Below are positions 24,685 through 32,847 of a stretch of 64,000 nucleotides of DNA, one piece after another. Below the pieces are notes generated by a model. That model made no database searches, was not told the DNA's origin, and saw only the letters and a list, made by a program, of their open reading frames with translations. Both the position numbers and the translations under genes were made by a program. The number at the start of each line of letters is the position of its first letter. The stretch's first letter is position 1. The DNA lies in contig JBKBRE010000002.1 of NCBI GenBank assembly GCA_046292265.1, positions 62,001 to 126,000 on the forward strand. Reading direction: 5' to 3'. The stretch is from Pseudolabrys sp046292265 (GTDB lineage: Bacteria; Pseudomonadota; Alphaproteobacteria; Rhizobiales; Xanthobacteraceae).

Positions 24685-25511
24685 CCGACGTCGCCGCCGG
24701 ACCAAGCGCCGCGCAGCGCAAGGACATCGACGCCGCCGTGGTGCGCAGCTACTGGCGCGCGGCTGCGACCATCGCGCTGGCGCTGGTGGTCTATGAAGCC
24801 GTCGCGCGCAGCGGCGAGTTCCCGGCCGCCCTGATGCCGACGATTCCGACCGTGGCCGCGACCTTCTACGACATGCTGCTCGACGGCAGCATGCTCAAGC
24901 ACACGGCATACACGCTCTATCGCGTGCTGTTTGGCTTCGCCCTCGCCATGGTGGTCGGCATCCCGCTCGGCATTCTGATGGCGCGATTCCGTCCGGTCGA
25001 GAACTTCATGCTGCCGCTCGTCAGCGCGCTGATGCCGATCCCCTCCTTCGCGCTGGTGCCGCTTTTCATGCTGTGGTTCGGCATCGGCAATCTCACGACG
25101 ATCATCATCGTGTTCTACGCCGCGACCTTTCCGATGATGTTCAACACCTGGTCGGGCGTACGCTCGGTCAACCCGCTCTGGCTGCGCGCGGCCGGCGCCA
25201 TGGGCGCGGACGAGCAGAGGCTGTTCTGGAAGGTCATCATTCCCGGCGCATCGCCGTTCATCATCACCGGCGTCCGCCAGGCGTTTATCCGCGCCTGGAT
25301 CGCGGTGGTGGGCGCCGAGATGATCGCGGCCTCGAGCTGGGGTCTCGGCTGGGTCATTTTCGACGCCAAGGAATTCCTGAACGCCGACATCATGCTGTCG
25401 TCGCTGGTCGTGATCGGAATGATCGGGTTCCTGTTCGAGCGGCTGGTCTTCGGCTCAATCGAGCGCGCCACCATTCTCAAATGGGGCATGGTACGGACTG
25501 CGAGGAACTAG
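24681..25511 (+). CDS. ABC transporter permease 2 (nitrate/sulfonate/taurine type)
   Basis: A 276-residue paralogue of the preceding permease, with matching helices and EAA loop (NPLWLRAAGAMGADEQRLFWKVIIPGASP). The two permeases probably form a heterodimer, which is less common than the homodimer usual in SsuC/TauC systems. It starts inside the stop of permease 1 (ATGA) and is followed 10 bases later by the ATPase gene. Confidence 0.9.
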   Translation: MTDVAAGPSAAQRKDIDAAVVRSYWRAAATIALALVVYEAVARSGEFPAALMPTIPTVAATFYDMLLDGSMLKHTAYTLYRVLFGFALAMVVGIPLGILMARFRPVENFMLPLVSALMPIPSFALVPLFMLWFGIGNLTTIIIVFYAATFPMMFNTWSGVRSVNPLWLRAAGAMGADEQRLFWKVIIPGASPFIITGVRQAFIRAWIAVVGAEMIAASSWGLGWVIFDAKEFLNADIMLSSLVVIGMIGFLFERLVFGSIERATILKWGMVRTARN

Positions 25512-25521
25512 AAGGCCGTCA

Positions 25522-26295
25522 ATGCAAGAAATCGAAGTCACCGACGTTTCCCTCGTCTACGATACCCCGGCGGGGCAGGTCCACGCCGTCGACCGTGCGA
25601 GCTTCGAACTGAAAGCCTCCGAGTTCCTCTGCCTGGTCGGGCCGAGCGGTTGTGGCAAGTCGACGCTGCTCAATATTCTCGCCGGCTTTCTCAAGCCGAG
25701 TGGCGGGGAGATCAAGATCGGCGGCAAGCCGGTCAACGGACAGGGCATGGACCGCGGCGTCGTGTTCCAGGACTTCGCGCAACTGTTCCCGTGGCGCACC
25801 GCGCTCGGCAACGTCACGTTCGGCCTGGAAATGAAAGGCGTGTCCAAGGAGGAGCGCGAGCAGATCGCGCTGGAGCAGCTCAAGCTCGTGAAGCTCGAAA
25901 AATTCGCCAATGCCTATCCGCATCATTTGTCCGGCGGAATGCAGCAGCGCGTCGCCATCGCCCGCGCGCTCGCCTACAACCCGTCGGTGCTGCTGATGGA
26001 CGAGCCGTTCGCCGCGCTCGACGCGCTGACTCGCGACGACATGCAGCGGCTCCTCGCCGACGTCTGGCGCGAGACGCGCAAGACGGTCATTTACGTCACG
26101 CACAACGTGGCCGAAGCTGTCTACCTCGCCGACCGCGTGGTGGTGATGTCGCCGCATCCCGGCCGCGTGAAGAAGGAAGTCGTCATCGACCTGCCGCGCC
26201 CCCGCGATCCCCTGAGCGTGGCGTTTCTCGAGTACCAGAAGCAGTTGCTGCAAGAGCTCGGCGAAGCAGCCGCCAAACCGACCGCACGGCAATAA
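25522..26295 (+). CDS. ABC transporter ATP-binding protein (nitrate/sulfonate/taurine type)
   Basis: A 257-residue ATPase. Walker A GPSGCGKST is near residue 40, Q-loop GVVFQDFAQLFPW, signature LSGGMQQRVAIARAL, Walker B VLLMDEPFAALDALTR and the switch histidine in VTHNVAEAVYLADR. Length and sequence fit the SsuB/TauB group. It drives the two-permease importer encoded just upstream; its binding-protein gene starts 29 bases downstream. Confidence 0.92.
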   Translation: MQEIEVTDVSLVYDTPAGQVHAVDRASFELKASEFLCLVGPSGCGKSTLLNILAGFLKPSGGEIKIGGKPVNGQGMDRGVVFQDFAQLFPWRTALGNVTFGLEMKGVSKEEREQIALEQLKLVKLEKFANAYPHHLSGGMQQRVAIARALAYNPSVLLMDEPFAALDALTRDDMQRLLADVWRETRKTVIYVTHNVAEAVYLADRVVVMSPHPGRVKKEVVIDLPRPRDPLSVAFLEYQKQLLQELGEAAAKPTARQ

Positions 26296-26324
26296 ATCAA
26301 ACCAGACAACCCGGAGGAAAAGCC

Positions 26325-27329
26325 ATGACTATCGAACGTTCCGGACTGAATCGACGGCAGTATCTCGCCGCCACCGGCGCCACCGCTCTGTCGCTCGGTA
26401 TTTCGGGCCTGATCCCGGCCTACGCCGCGACCAAGCTGCGTCAGGGCTATCAGGTCAACATGTGGGGCATGCCGACTTACTATCTCATGAAGTCCGGCCT
26501 GCTGCAGAAGCACGGGATCGACGTCGAGGAATTTGCCGTCGCGTCCGGCAACCTGACGATGCAGCAGATGGTGGCCCGCCAGGTCGATATGGGCACCTAT
26601 GCGGGACCGTCGTTCATCATCGGCAACGACAAGGGCGGCCTGGTCGCCATCGCGGTGATCCAGAACGTCGGCAAGACCGCCCAGGTGATGGCGCGCAAGG
26701 ATCTCGGGCTGAAGTCCGTGGCCGATCTCAAGGGCAAGAAGGTCGCCAACCAGACCGGCTCGTCGACCGGCAATATCTGGACCGACCAGATCGCGCCGAA
26801 GGCCGGCCTGAAAAAGGGCGACTACGAGGAAGTGCGGATGAATACCAACGACATGGCAGCCGCACTCGCCGCGAAAACCATCGACGCGATGGTGACGGTG
26901 GAGCCCTACAACGCCATCGCCGAGGCGGACGGCATCGCCAATCCGCTCCAGGGCGGCGACTTCTACAGCTTCGACAAGCTGCCGGTGTTCATGGCGGCGA
27001 CGCCCGAATACGTCGAAAAGAACCCGGACGCGGTCGTCGCCTATCTCAAGGCGTGGCTCGACGCCGGCAAGGAGTTCAAGCAGAACCCCGACAAGGTCAA
27101 TAACGTCGTCTACGAATACTACGCCTCGAAGGGCTACAAGATGAGCAAGGACACCTTCAAGACGGCCTTGTCGCGCGTCGAGGTGGATCCCGGCTTCCCG
27201 GCGGACTTGACCGGCTATCTCACCAACCACGCGAAAATCCTGCTGGACGCCAAGAAGATCAAGGCCATTCCGGACTGGAAAAAGGCGCTCCGTCCGGAGT
27301 TCATGCAGAAGGCACGCGCGACGGCGTAA
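26325..27329 (+). CDS. ABC transporter substrate-binding protein with Tat signal
   Basis: A 334-residue binding protein. The N-terminus has a twin-arginine motif (NRRQYLAATG) before a hydrophobic stretch, so export by Tat is likely. The mature part (LRQGYQVNMWGMPTYYLMKSGLLQKHGIDVEE) is of the SsuA/NMT1 type, and KGKKVANQTGSSTGNIW marks the ligand lobe. It is the fourth gene of the importer operon. The ligand is unknown; folding before export may point to a cofactor-like ligand but this is speculation. Confidence 0.88.
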   Translation: MTIERSGLNRRQYLAATGATALSLGISGLIPAYAATKLRQGYQVNMWGMPTYYLMKSGLLQKHGIDVEEFAVASGNLTMQQMVARQVDMGTYAGPSFIIGNDKGGLVAIAVIQNVGKTAQVMARKDLGLKSVADLKGKKVANQTGSSTGNIWTDQIAPKAGLKKGDYEEVRMNTNDMAAALAAKTIDAMVTVEPYNAIAEADGIANPLQGGDFYSFDKLPVFMAATPEYVEKNPDAVVAYLKAWLDAGKEFKQNPDKVNNVVYEYYASKGYKMSKDTFKTALSRVEVDPGFPADLTGYLTNHAKILLDAKKIKAIPDWKKALRPEFMQKARATA

Positions 27330-27372
27330 CGGCTGTCGAGCGGCGGGCCTCGGGCCCGCGGCAATTACCCTG

Positions 27373-27400
27373 GGCCGGCGCATCCGCGCCGGCCTTCCCT
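27373..27400 (+). terminator. Hairpin after the binding-protein gene, possible terminator
   Basis: A 9-bp perfect stem (GGCCGGCGC / GCGCCGGCC, loop ATCC) is followed by a weak T-rich stretch. It lies 43 bases after the binding-protein stop and 31 before the LVIVD gene. Partial termination is likely. Confidence 0.45.
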
Positions 27401-27430
27401 CTTGAGACCTCACAGCGACCGGAGACCCGA

Positions 27431-28669
27431 ATGTCCGCCACAAGTCCGCTCAATAAGAGCGGTGAGCCCGTCACCTGGAATTTCAAGCTGCTCGCCCAGA
27501 ACGACCTCGGGGGCTTCGGCGGCATGGGCGAAGGCATGTCGGTGCAGATCGCCAAGGACGGCCGGCGCATCATCTGGCTGGCGCATGAAAGCGCGCCGAA
27601 GAATTTCACCGGCGTGGACGTCTCCGATCCGCGCAACCCGAAAGTCGTGGTGCAGACCGAACTGCCGCAGCCCTACATGCGCTCCAATTCGCTGGAGACG
27701 GCCGGCGACATCATGACGGTCGCCTACCAGACGCAGAAGACCGGACAGCAGCCGGCCGGCCTCGAATTGTTCGACATCTCGGTGCCGGAGAAGCCGCGCT
27801 CCATCTCGTTCTTCGATACCTCCGGCCCGCATTCGCGCGGCGTACACCAGTTGTGGTTCTGCGACGGCGAATACGTGCACATGGCCTCGGGCGCGCCCGA
27901 CTTCACGCCGAGCCATCCGCTGGACGACCAGTTCTACCGTTGCATCGACGTGCGCAACCCGTCGAAGCCGGTGGAAGTCGGCCGCTGGTGGATGCCCGGC
28001 ACTTCGGCGACCGACAACGTGCCACCGCCGCCGCGCCACCCGCTCGACAAGGGCTATCGCGCGCACAACACAAACGTCTATCCGCAACGCCCCGACCGCC
28101 TCTACCTCTGCTACATCGACGGCGGCATGTTCGTCATGGACATAAAGGACAAGGCCAATCCGAAGGTCATTTCGCACTGGACCAACTCGCCGCCCTATAC
28201 CGGCTTCATGCACACCGCGGTGCCGCTGTTCGACCGCAACCTGATGCTGGTGACCGACGAGTCGACCGAGGACAACGGCGCCGACTGGCCGAAGCTGATC
28301 TGGGTGCTCGACATCCGCGACGAAACGCACCCCGTCTCGATCTCCACCTGCCCGCTGCCGCCGGTCGACGCCTTCAAGGGTCGCGGCGGCCGCTTCGGCG
28401 CGCACAATATCCACGAGAACGTGCCGCTGCCGACGTCGTGGCAGTCGGACCAGATCGTGCTCGGCACGTTCTTCAACGGGGGCTTACGCGCCTACGACAT
28501 CTCCAATCCCTATACGCCGACGGAAATCGCCACCTTCGTGCCGCCGGCGCCGAAGGGCACGCCGGTCGGCGCTGTGCAGCTCAACGACGTGTTCGTGGAC
28601 GAGCGCGGCATCGTCTATACCGTGGACCGCCACACCGGCGGGCTGTACATCCTGGAGATGGATTTCTGA
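27431..28669 (+). CDS. LVIVD-repeat beta-propeller protein
   Basis: A 412-residue protein without signal peptide or membrane helices. It has repeated segments of the form G-hydrophobic-DVSDPRNPKVV, LELFDISVPEKPRSI, CIDVRNPSKPVEV, VMDIKDKANPKVI, VLDIRDETHPVSI and AYDISNPYTPTEI. This is the LVIVD repeat, which builds a beta-propeller. Several conserved histidines (HSRGVHQLW, GAHNIHENV) suggest a metal site. The function is unknown; it follows the importer operon after a hairpin and could act on the same compound. Confidence 0.8.
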   Translation: MSATSPLNKSGEPVTWNFKLLAQNDLGGFGGMGEGMSVQIAKDGRRIIWLAHESAPKNFTGVDVSDPRNPKVVVQTELPQPYMRSNSLETAGDIMTVAYQTQKTGQQPAGLELFDISVPEKPRSISFFDTSGPHSRGVHQLWFCDGEYVHMASGAPDFTPSHPLDDQFYRCIDVRNPSKPVEVGRWWMPGTSATDNVPPPPRHPLDKGYRAHNTNVYPQRPDRLYLCYIDGGMFVMDIKDKANPKVISHWTNSPPYTGFMHTAVPLFDRNLMLVTDESTEDNGADWPKLIWVLDIRDETHPVSISTCPLPPVDAFKGRGGRFGAHNIHENVPLPTSWQSDQIVLGTFFNGGLRAYDISNPYTPTEIATFVPPAPKGTPVGAVQLNDVFVDERGIVYTVDRHTGGLYILEMDF

Positions 28670-28673
28670 TCTT

Positions 28674-28830
28674 CCCTCTCCCCGCTTTAGCGGGGAGAGG
28701 GTGGCGAGCACCGGCAGGTGCGAGCCGGGTGAGGGGCTGCTTGGACGTGTTCAGAATCGCGGAGACGCCCCCTCACCCGATTTCCTCGCTACGCTCGAAA
28801 ATCGACCTCTCCCCGCGCGGCGGGGAGAGG
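28674..28830. repeat. Palindromic repeat, class B copy 1
   Basis: The unit runs from CCCTCTCCCCGC-TTTA-GCGGGGAGAGGG to CCTCTCCCCGCGCGGCGGGGAGAGG, with CCCTCACCCGA in between. The two ends are inverted copies. Related copies lie at 31844 and 33975. Confidence 0.8.
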
Positions 28831-28841
28831 TAACATAGACC

Positions 28842-29855
28842 ATGAACTCCCCCTTCCCTTCCCCCGCCGCCGGGCCGTTCGGCCGCCGGCTCAAGCGCGC
28901 GCGCGGCGCCAAGTTGCCGGTGACGGTGCTCACCGGCTTCCTCGGCGCCGGCAAGACCACGCTGCTCAAGCGCTTCCTCAGCGCCCCGGAAGGGCAAGGC
29001 ACCGCGGTGGTGGTCAACGAATTCGGCGCCGCCGGAATCGACGACGCGCTGGTGCGCGGCATCGCCGACCAAACCGTGCTGCTCGGCAACGGCTGCCTGT
29101 GCTGCATCACGCGCAGCGACCTGCAGGAGGCGCTGCGCCGCCTGGTGATGGAACGCGCGCGCGGCGAGATCCCGGACTTCCGCCGCGTGGTGATCGAAAC
29201 CTCCGGGCTCGCCGACCCGTCGCCGATCCTGCAGACCTTCGCCACCGACCGCGCGCTGGGCGACACGTTCCACGTCGACGCAGTGGTGACGCTCGTCGAC
29301 GCGGTGAACGGCGGCGAAACGCTCGACTGGTCGGCGGAGGCGCGCAAGCAGGCGATCCTCGCCGACCGGCTGGTCATCACCAAGACCGACATCGCCGGAG
29401 CCGGCGCGGCCGCGGCGCTCGCCGCGCGCCTGCGCGCGCTCAACCCGGGCGCGACCATCGACGAGGCGGTCAACGGCGCGATCGACCCCGCCCGCCTCAC
29501 CGAGCCCGCCACGCTCTCGCGCAATCCGTTCGTGGCCGAGGCGGTGCATTCCGACGGAATCGGCTCATTCGTGCTGACGGATGACAAGCCATTGCCCTGG
29601 CCCGCTTTCGCGCGGACCATGGATACCTTGATGAGCCTGCGCGGGCCGGATCTGCTGCGCGTGAAGGGCTTCCTCGACGTCGAAGGCTGCAAGGGGCCGG
29701 TGGTGGTGCAGTTCGTGCAGCACCTCGCCCATCCGCCGGCCGAGCTCGAAAGCTGGCCGGATGAGAACCGCCAGAGCCGCGTGGTGTTCATCACGCGCGG
29801 GATATCGGAGAAGCAGGTGCGGGATTTGCTGCAGGCGGTGCGCGCGATTCTCTGA
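28842..29855 (+). CDS. COG0523 (CobW-like) G3E GTPase
   Basis: A 337-residue G3E-family GTPase and probable metal chaperone. Walker A is TGFLGAGKTTLLKR near residue 25-40. The metal-binding CxCC motif is in GNGCLCCITRSDL (near residue 85), and a TKTD-type G4 motif (VITKTDIAG) follows. The C-terminal CobW_C domain ends with VVFITRGISEKQVRDLL. Family members insert zinc or other metals into client proteins. No zur box or zinc genes are visible, so the metal is not assigned. Confidence 0.88.
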   Translation: MNSPFPSPAAGPFGRRLKRARGAKLPVTVLTGFLGAGKTTLLKRFLSAPEGQGTAVVVNEFGAAGIDDALVRGIADQTVLLGNGCLCCITRSDLQEALRRLVMERARGEIPDFRRVVIETSGLADPSPILQTFATDRALGDTFHVDAVVTLVDAVNGGETLDWSAEARKQAILADRLVITKTDIAGAGAAAALAARLRALNPGATIDEAVNGAIDPARLTEPATLSRNPFVAEAVHSDGIGSFVLTDDKPLPWPAFARTMDTLMSLRGPDLLRVKGFLDVEGCKGPVVVQFVQHLAHPPAELESWPDENRQSRVVFITRGISEKQVRDLLQAVRAIL

Positions 29856-29869
29856 CGTCATCTGAATCT

Positions 29870-30007
29870 GTCATCACCGGGCCGCCGCCATCAGCGCGTT
29901 AACGCGCGTCTTCGACACGCTATGGCGGCGAGTCCTAGTGATCCCGCTTAGGATGGCATCGCCATTGCCCTCCTGAACGGGATGGCCGGGACAAGCCCGG
30001 CCATGAC
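29870..30007. repeat. Composite palindromic repeat, class A copy 5
   Basis: Starts GTCATCACCGGGC and ends GCCCGGCCATGAC; the core holds CCGCTTAGGATGGCA and an extra insertion with GCGCGTTAACGCGC, a 14-base palindrome. It is the longest class A copy (138 bases) and lies between convergent genes. Confidence 0.78.
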
Positions 30008-30012
30008 AAGCA

Positions 30013-30912
30013 CTACCGCTTGATCGCCTTCCGCGCCTCTTCGATCACCTGCGGTACGACGGCGTCGTTGTTGGGCGCCATGATGTGCACGCCGGCGACC
30101 TGAGCGATGTCGGCGAGCGCCGCGATCGTCTCGACGCAGATGCGCACGCCCTCGGCGACGGGATCGGCGGCGGCTTCCATGCGGTCGACGATGGCGTCGG
30201 GGATAATGGTGCCGAACAACTTCTCCTTCATCCAGCGCGCCGACTTCGCCGAGCGCAGCGGCGCCACGCCGATGAGCATGAATATCTTGTCGCCGAGGCC
30301 ATGCTCGGCGAGCCGCGCGCCATAGCGGCGCACCACGCCGGCATCCATGCAGAACTGCGTCTGCGCGAACTGTGCGCCGGCGGCCACTTTGGCGGCGAGG
30401 CCCTTCGGCTCCCAGCCGGGCGGCGGGTCGATCGGATTGTCGGCGCCGCCGATGAAAAACGGGCACGCGCCGCCGACCTTGCGGCCGGTCGGCAACTCGC
30501 CGGTGTCGCGCAGCCGGCGCGCGGTGTCCATGAGCTGGCGCGGGTCAAGGTCGAACACCGGCTTGGCATCCGGCTGGTCGCCGGCGCTCGGGTCGTCGCC
30601 GCGCAGGATCAGCAGGTTGCGCACGCCAAGCGCGGCGGCGGCGATGAGCTCGCTCTGCAGGGCAATGCGGTTGCGGTCGCGGCAGGTGAACTGGAGGATC
30701 GGCTCGATCCCTTCCGCCGCGAGGATGCCGGCGGCGGCAACCGCCGCCATGTGCGGCCGCGCGCCGGCGCTGTCGGTGACGTTGACCGCATCGGCGAGGC
30801 CCTTGAGCGGGGACGCCTTGGTCACGAGATCGGCGCGGTCGGCGGAGACCGGCGGCGTCACCTCGGCGGTGAACACGAAACGGCCGGCCTTGAGCTTGTC
30901 CTGCAGGATCAT
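30013..30912 (-). CDS. Methylenetetrahydrofolate reductase family protein
   Basis: A 299-residue TIM-barrel flavoprotein of the MetF family. VFTAEVTPPVS carries the catalytic glutamate, LQFTCRDRNRIALQ is the folate region and LILRGDDPSAGD matches the conserved LRGD motif. QTQFCMDAG marks a later strand. The expected reaction is reduction of methylene-THF to methyl-THF, or the reverse in C1 oxidation. It is divergent from the CoA-transferase pair, and no methionine genes are nearby, so it may serve catabolic C1 transfer (inference). Confidence 0.85.
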   Translation of the reverse strand: MILQDKLKAGRFVFTAEVTPPVSADRADLVTKASPLKGLADAVNVTDSAGARPHMAAVAAAGILAAEGIEPILQFTCRDRNRIALQSELIAAAALGVRNLLILRGDDPSAGDQPDAKPVFDLDPRQLMDTARRLRDTGELPTGRKVGGACPFFIGGADNPIDPPPGWEPKGLAAKVAAGAQFAQTQFCMDAGVVRRYGARLAEHGLGDKIFMLIGVAPLRSAKSARWMKEKLFGTIIPDAIVDRMEAAADPVAEGVRICVETIAALADIAQVAGVHIMAPNNDAVVPQVIEEARKAIKR

Positions 30913-31000
30913 GCGCCGGCAAGGTGCAGGATCGCGGACCGCCTTGCAAGCGCGAGAACAGCGGCCCTATAAGCGGAGGGCAAATGGGAGCGCCGAGGCC

Positions 31001-31819
31001 ATGGCCCAACCGGTGATATCGCTCGAGGAGGCGCTCGCGCCCATCGCCGACGGCTGCATGCTGGCCGTCCCACGCGAAGTTTCGGGCGTGCCCATGGCGG
31101 CGACGCGGGCGCTGATCCGCCGCGGCATCCGCAAGCTGCATCTGGTCGCGCTGCCCACCTCGAGCCTGCAGGCGGACCTCATGATCGGCGCCGGCTGCAT
31201 CGACACGCTGGAAACGAGCGCGGTGAGCCTGGGCGAGTTCGGACCGGCGCCGCGCTTCTCGGCCGCAATCACCGGCGGCGCCATCGCGATGAAGGATGCC
31301 ACCTGCCCGGCGCTGCACGCGGCCCTGCAGGCGGCGGAAAAGGGCGTGCCGTTCATGCCGCTGCGCGGGCTGATCGGCTCCGATGTGCTGAAGTACCGAC
31401 CGGATTGGAAAGTCATCGACTCGCCGTTCGGCAATGACGACCCCATCGTGCTCTTGCCGGCGATCAAACCGGACGTGGCGCTGTTCCACGCGCCGATGGC
31501 CGACCGCTTCGGCAATGTGTGGATCGGGCGCCAGCGCGAATTGACAACTATGGCTCACGCGGCGGTGCGCACGGTCGTGACAGTCGAGAAGATTCACGAC
31601 GGCGACCTGCTCGCCGATCCGGTGCTGGCCGCTGGCACGCTGCCGGGTTTCTACGTGGAGAGCGTGGCAGTGGCCGAGCGCGGCGCCTGGCCGCTGCCGC
31701 TGCCCGACCATTACGCGGCGGATGCCGAGCATCTGGCGCTCTATGCCCGCATGGCGGCGACGCCGGAGGGATTTGCGGAGTACCTAGACAGGTATGTGTA
31801 TGAGAAAAAGGCGGCGTGA
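31001..31819 (+). CDS. CoA-transferase, alpha subunit (family I)
   Basis: A 272-residue subunit of the GctA/IpdA-like group. Typical elements are GCMLAVPREVSG, LIRRGIRKLHLVALPTSS and the GxG-containing ADLMIGAGCIDTLETS, plus IKPDVALFHAPMADRFGNVWIG. It pairs with the beta subunit gene at 31998, from which it is separated by a class B repeat. Such enzymes transfer CoA between acids or, in IpdAB, hydrolyse a ring in CoA thioesters. The start at 31001 was chosen from family similarity; GGAGGG at 30975 is too distant. Confidence 0.82.
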   Translation: MAQPVISLEEALAPIADGCMLAVPREVSGVPMAATRALIRRGIRKLHLVALPTSSLQADLMIGAGCIDTLETSAVSLGEFGPAPRFSAAITGGAIAMKDATCPALHAALQAAEKGVPFMPLRGLIGSDVLKYRPDWKVIDSPFGNDDPIVLLPAIKPDVALFHAPMADRFGNVWIGRQRELTTMAHAAVRTVVTVEKIHDGDLLADPVLAAGTLPGFYVESVAVAERGAWPLPLPDHYAADAEHLALYARMAATPEGFAEYLDRYVYEKKAA

Positions 31820-31843
31820 TGCTTAGCCGCAAGCACAGCGCGC

Positions 31844-31978
31844 TCCCTCTCCCCGCGTGCGGGGAGAGGGTCGGGGTGAGGGGGCGTTGCCGCGATTCTG
31901 AGCGTGCGAAAAGAGCCCCTCACCCGACTTCCTCGCTTCCGCTCGGAAGTCGACCTCTCCCCGCAAGCGGGGAGAGGT
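31844..31978. repeat. Palindromic repeat, class B copy 2, between CoA-transferase genes
   Basis: CCCTCTCCCCGCG-TGC-GGGGAGAGGG at the left and CCTCTCCCCGCAAGCGGGGAGAGG at the right, with CCCCTCACCCGACTTCCTCG in the middle. It splits an operon encoding the two subunits of one enzyme and ends 19 bases before the beta-subunit start. Confidence 0.8.
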
Positions 31979-31997
31979 GAAGCGGAGAGGCCCTCAC

Positions 31998-32747
31998 GTG
32001 AATTCTGTGAACGTCAAAGACGAAGAGCTCCTCGCCGACGTCATCACGCGGCTGATCGGCGATGTGCGCCATGTCGCCGTCGGCAACGCCTCGCCGATCC
32101 CGGCCACCGCGGCGCTGCTCGCCCGCGCCCGCGGGCATGGCCGCCCCTACGTGTCGCTGCTCGGCAGCCCGAAGCACACCTTCTGGACCGACGGCGGCCG
32201 CGAGCTGTTCGACTGCGCCGGCCAGGGCCGCATCGACGTGTTCTTCCTCTCTGGCGGCCAGATCGACGGCCACGGCAACATCAACCTGGTCTCCATCGGC
32301 GACTACGCACATCCGAAGGTGCGCTTCCCCGGCTCCTATGGCTCGGCGCATCTCTACTATGTCGTGCCGAAGGTGATCCTGTTCCGCACCGAGCACTCGC
32401 GCCGCACGCTGGTGCCGGACGTGGACTTCATCAGCGCGCCCGGCTCCAGCGCACCGAACGTGCACCGCACCGGCGGGCCGGTCGCGCTGGTCACCAACCG
32501 CTGTCTGTTCTCCTTCGCCAAAGGCCGCTTCCGGCTGGAAAGCGTGCACCCCGGCCACACGGTCGAAGAGGTGCTCGACAACACTGGCTTCGACTTCGAC
32601 CGGCCGGACCGGGTTCCCGAGACGCCGGCCCCCTCGCCCGAGACGCTCGCGCTGATGCGCGGGCCGGTCGCGCAGGAATTGGCCGGCCTCTACCCGCAAT
32701 TCGCGCAGCAGGTGTTCGGCGTCGCGCCGGCCGCTTTCGCCAAGTGA
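31998..32747 (+). CDS. CoA-transferase, beta subunit (family I)
   Basis: A 249-residue subunit of the GctB/IpdB-like group. The GTG at 31998 is preferred because GGAGAGG precedes it at 8 bases; upstream in-frame codons belong to the repeat. Typical segments are VGNASPIPATAALLAR, FFLSGGQIDGHGNINLVSIGDY and GGPVALVTNRCLFSF. At the place where CoA-transferase beta subunits carry the catalytic glutamate (SENG-like), this protein reads LLGSPKH, so a hydrolase-like role as in IpdAB should be considered. Confidence 0.8.
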   Translation: MNSVNVKDEELLADVITRLIGDVRHVAVGNASPIPATAALLARARGHGRPYVSLLGSPKHTFWTDGGRELFDCAGQGRIDVFFLSGGQIDGHGNINLVSIGDYAHPKVRFPGSYGSAHLYYVVPKVILFRTEHSRRTLVPDVDFISAPGSSAPNVHRTGGPVALVTNRCLFSFAKGRFRLESVHPGHTVEEVLDNTGFDFDRPDRVPETPAPSPETLALMRGPVAQELAGLYPQFAQQVFGVAPAAFAK

Positions 32748-32847
32748 AAGCCGCGGCGGCCCTTCCGGCCCATTTCCCGTTGGGCTAGTGTCCCGCGCGC
32801 GGCCGTCCGGCTGCGTCAATCCATAGCGAAGACGAAGGAAGCGTTCG

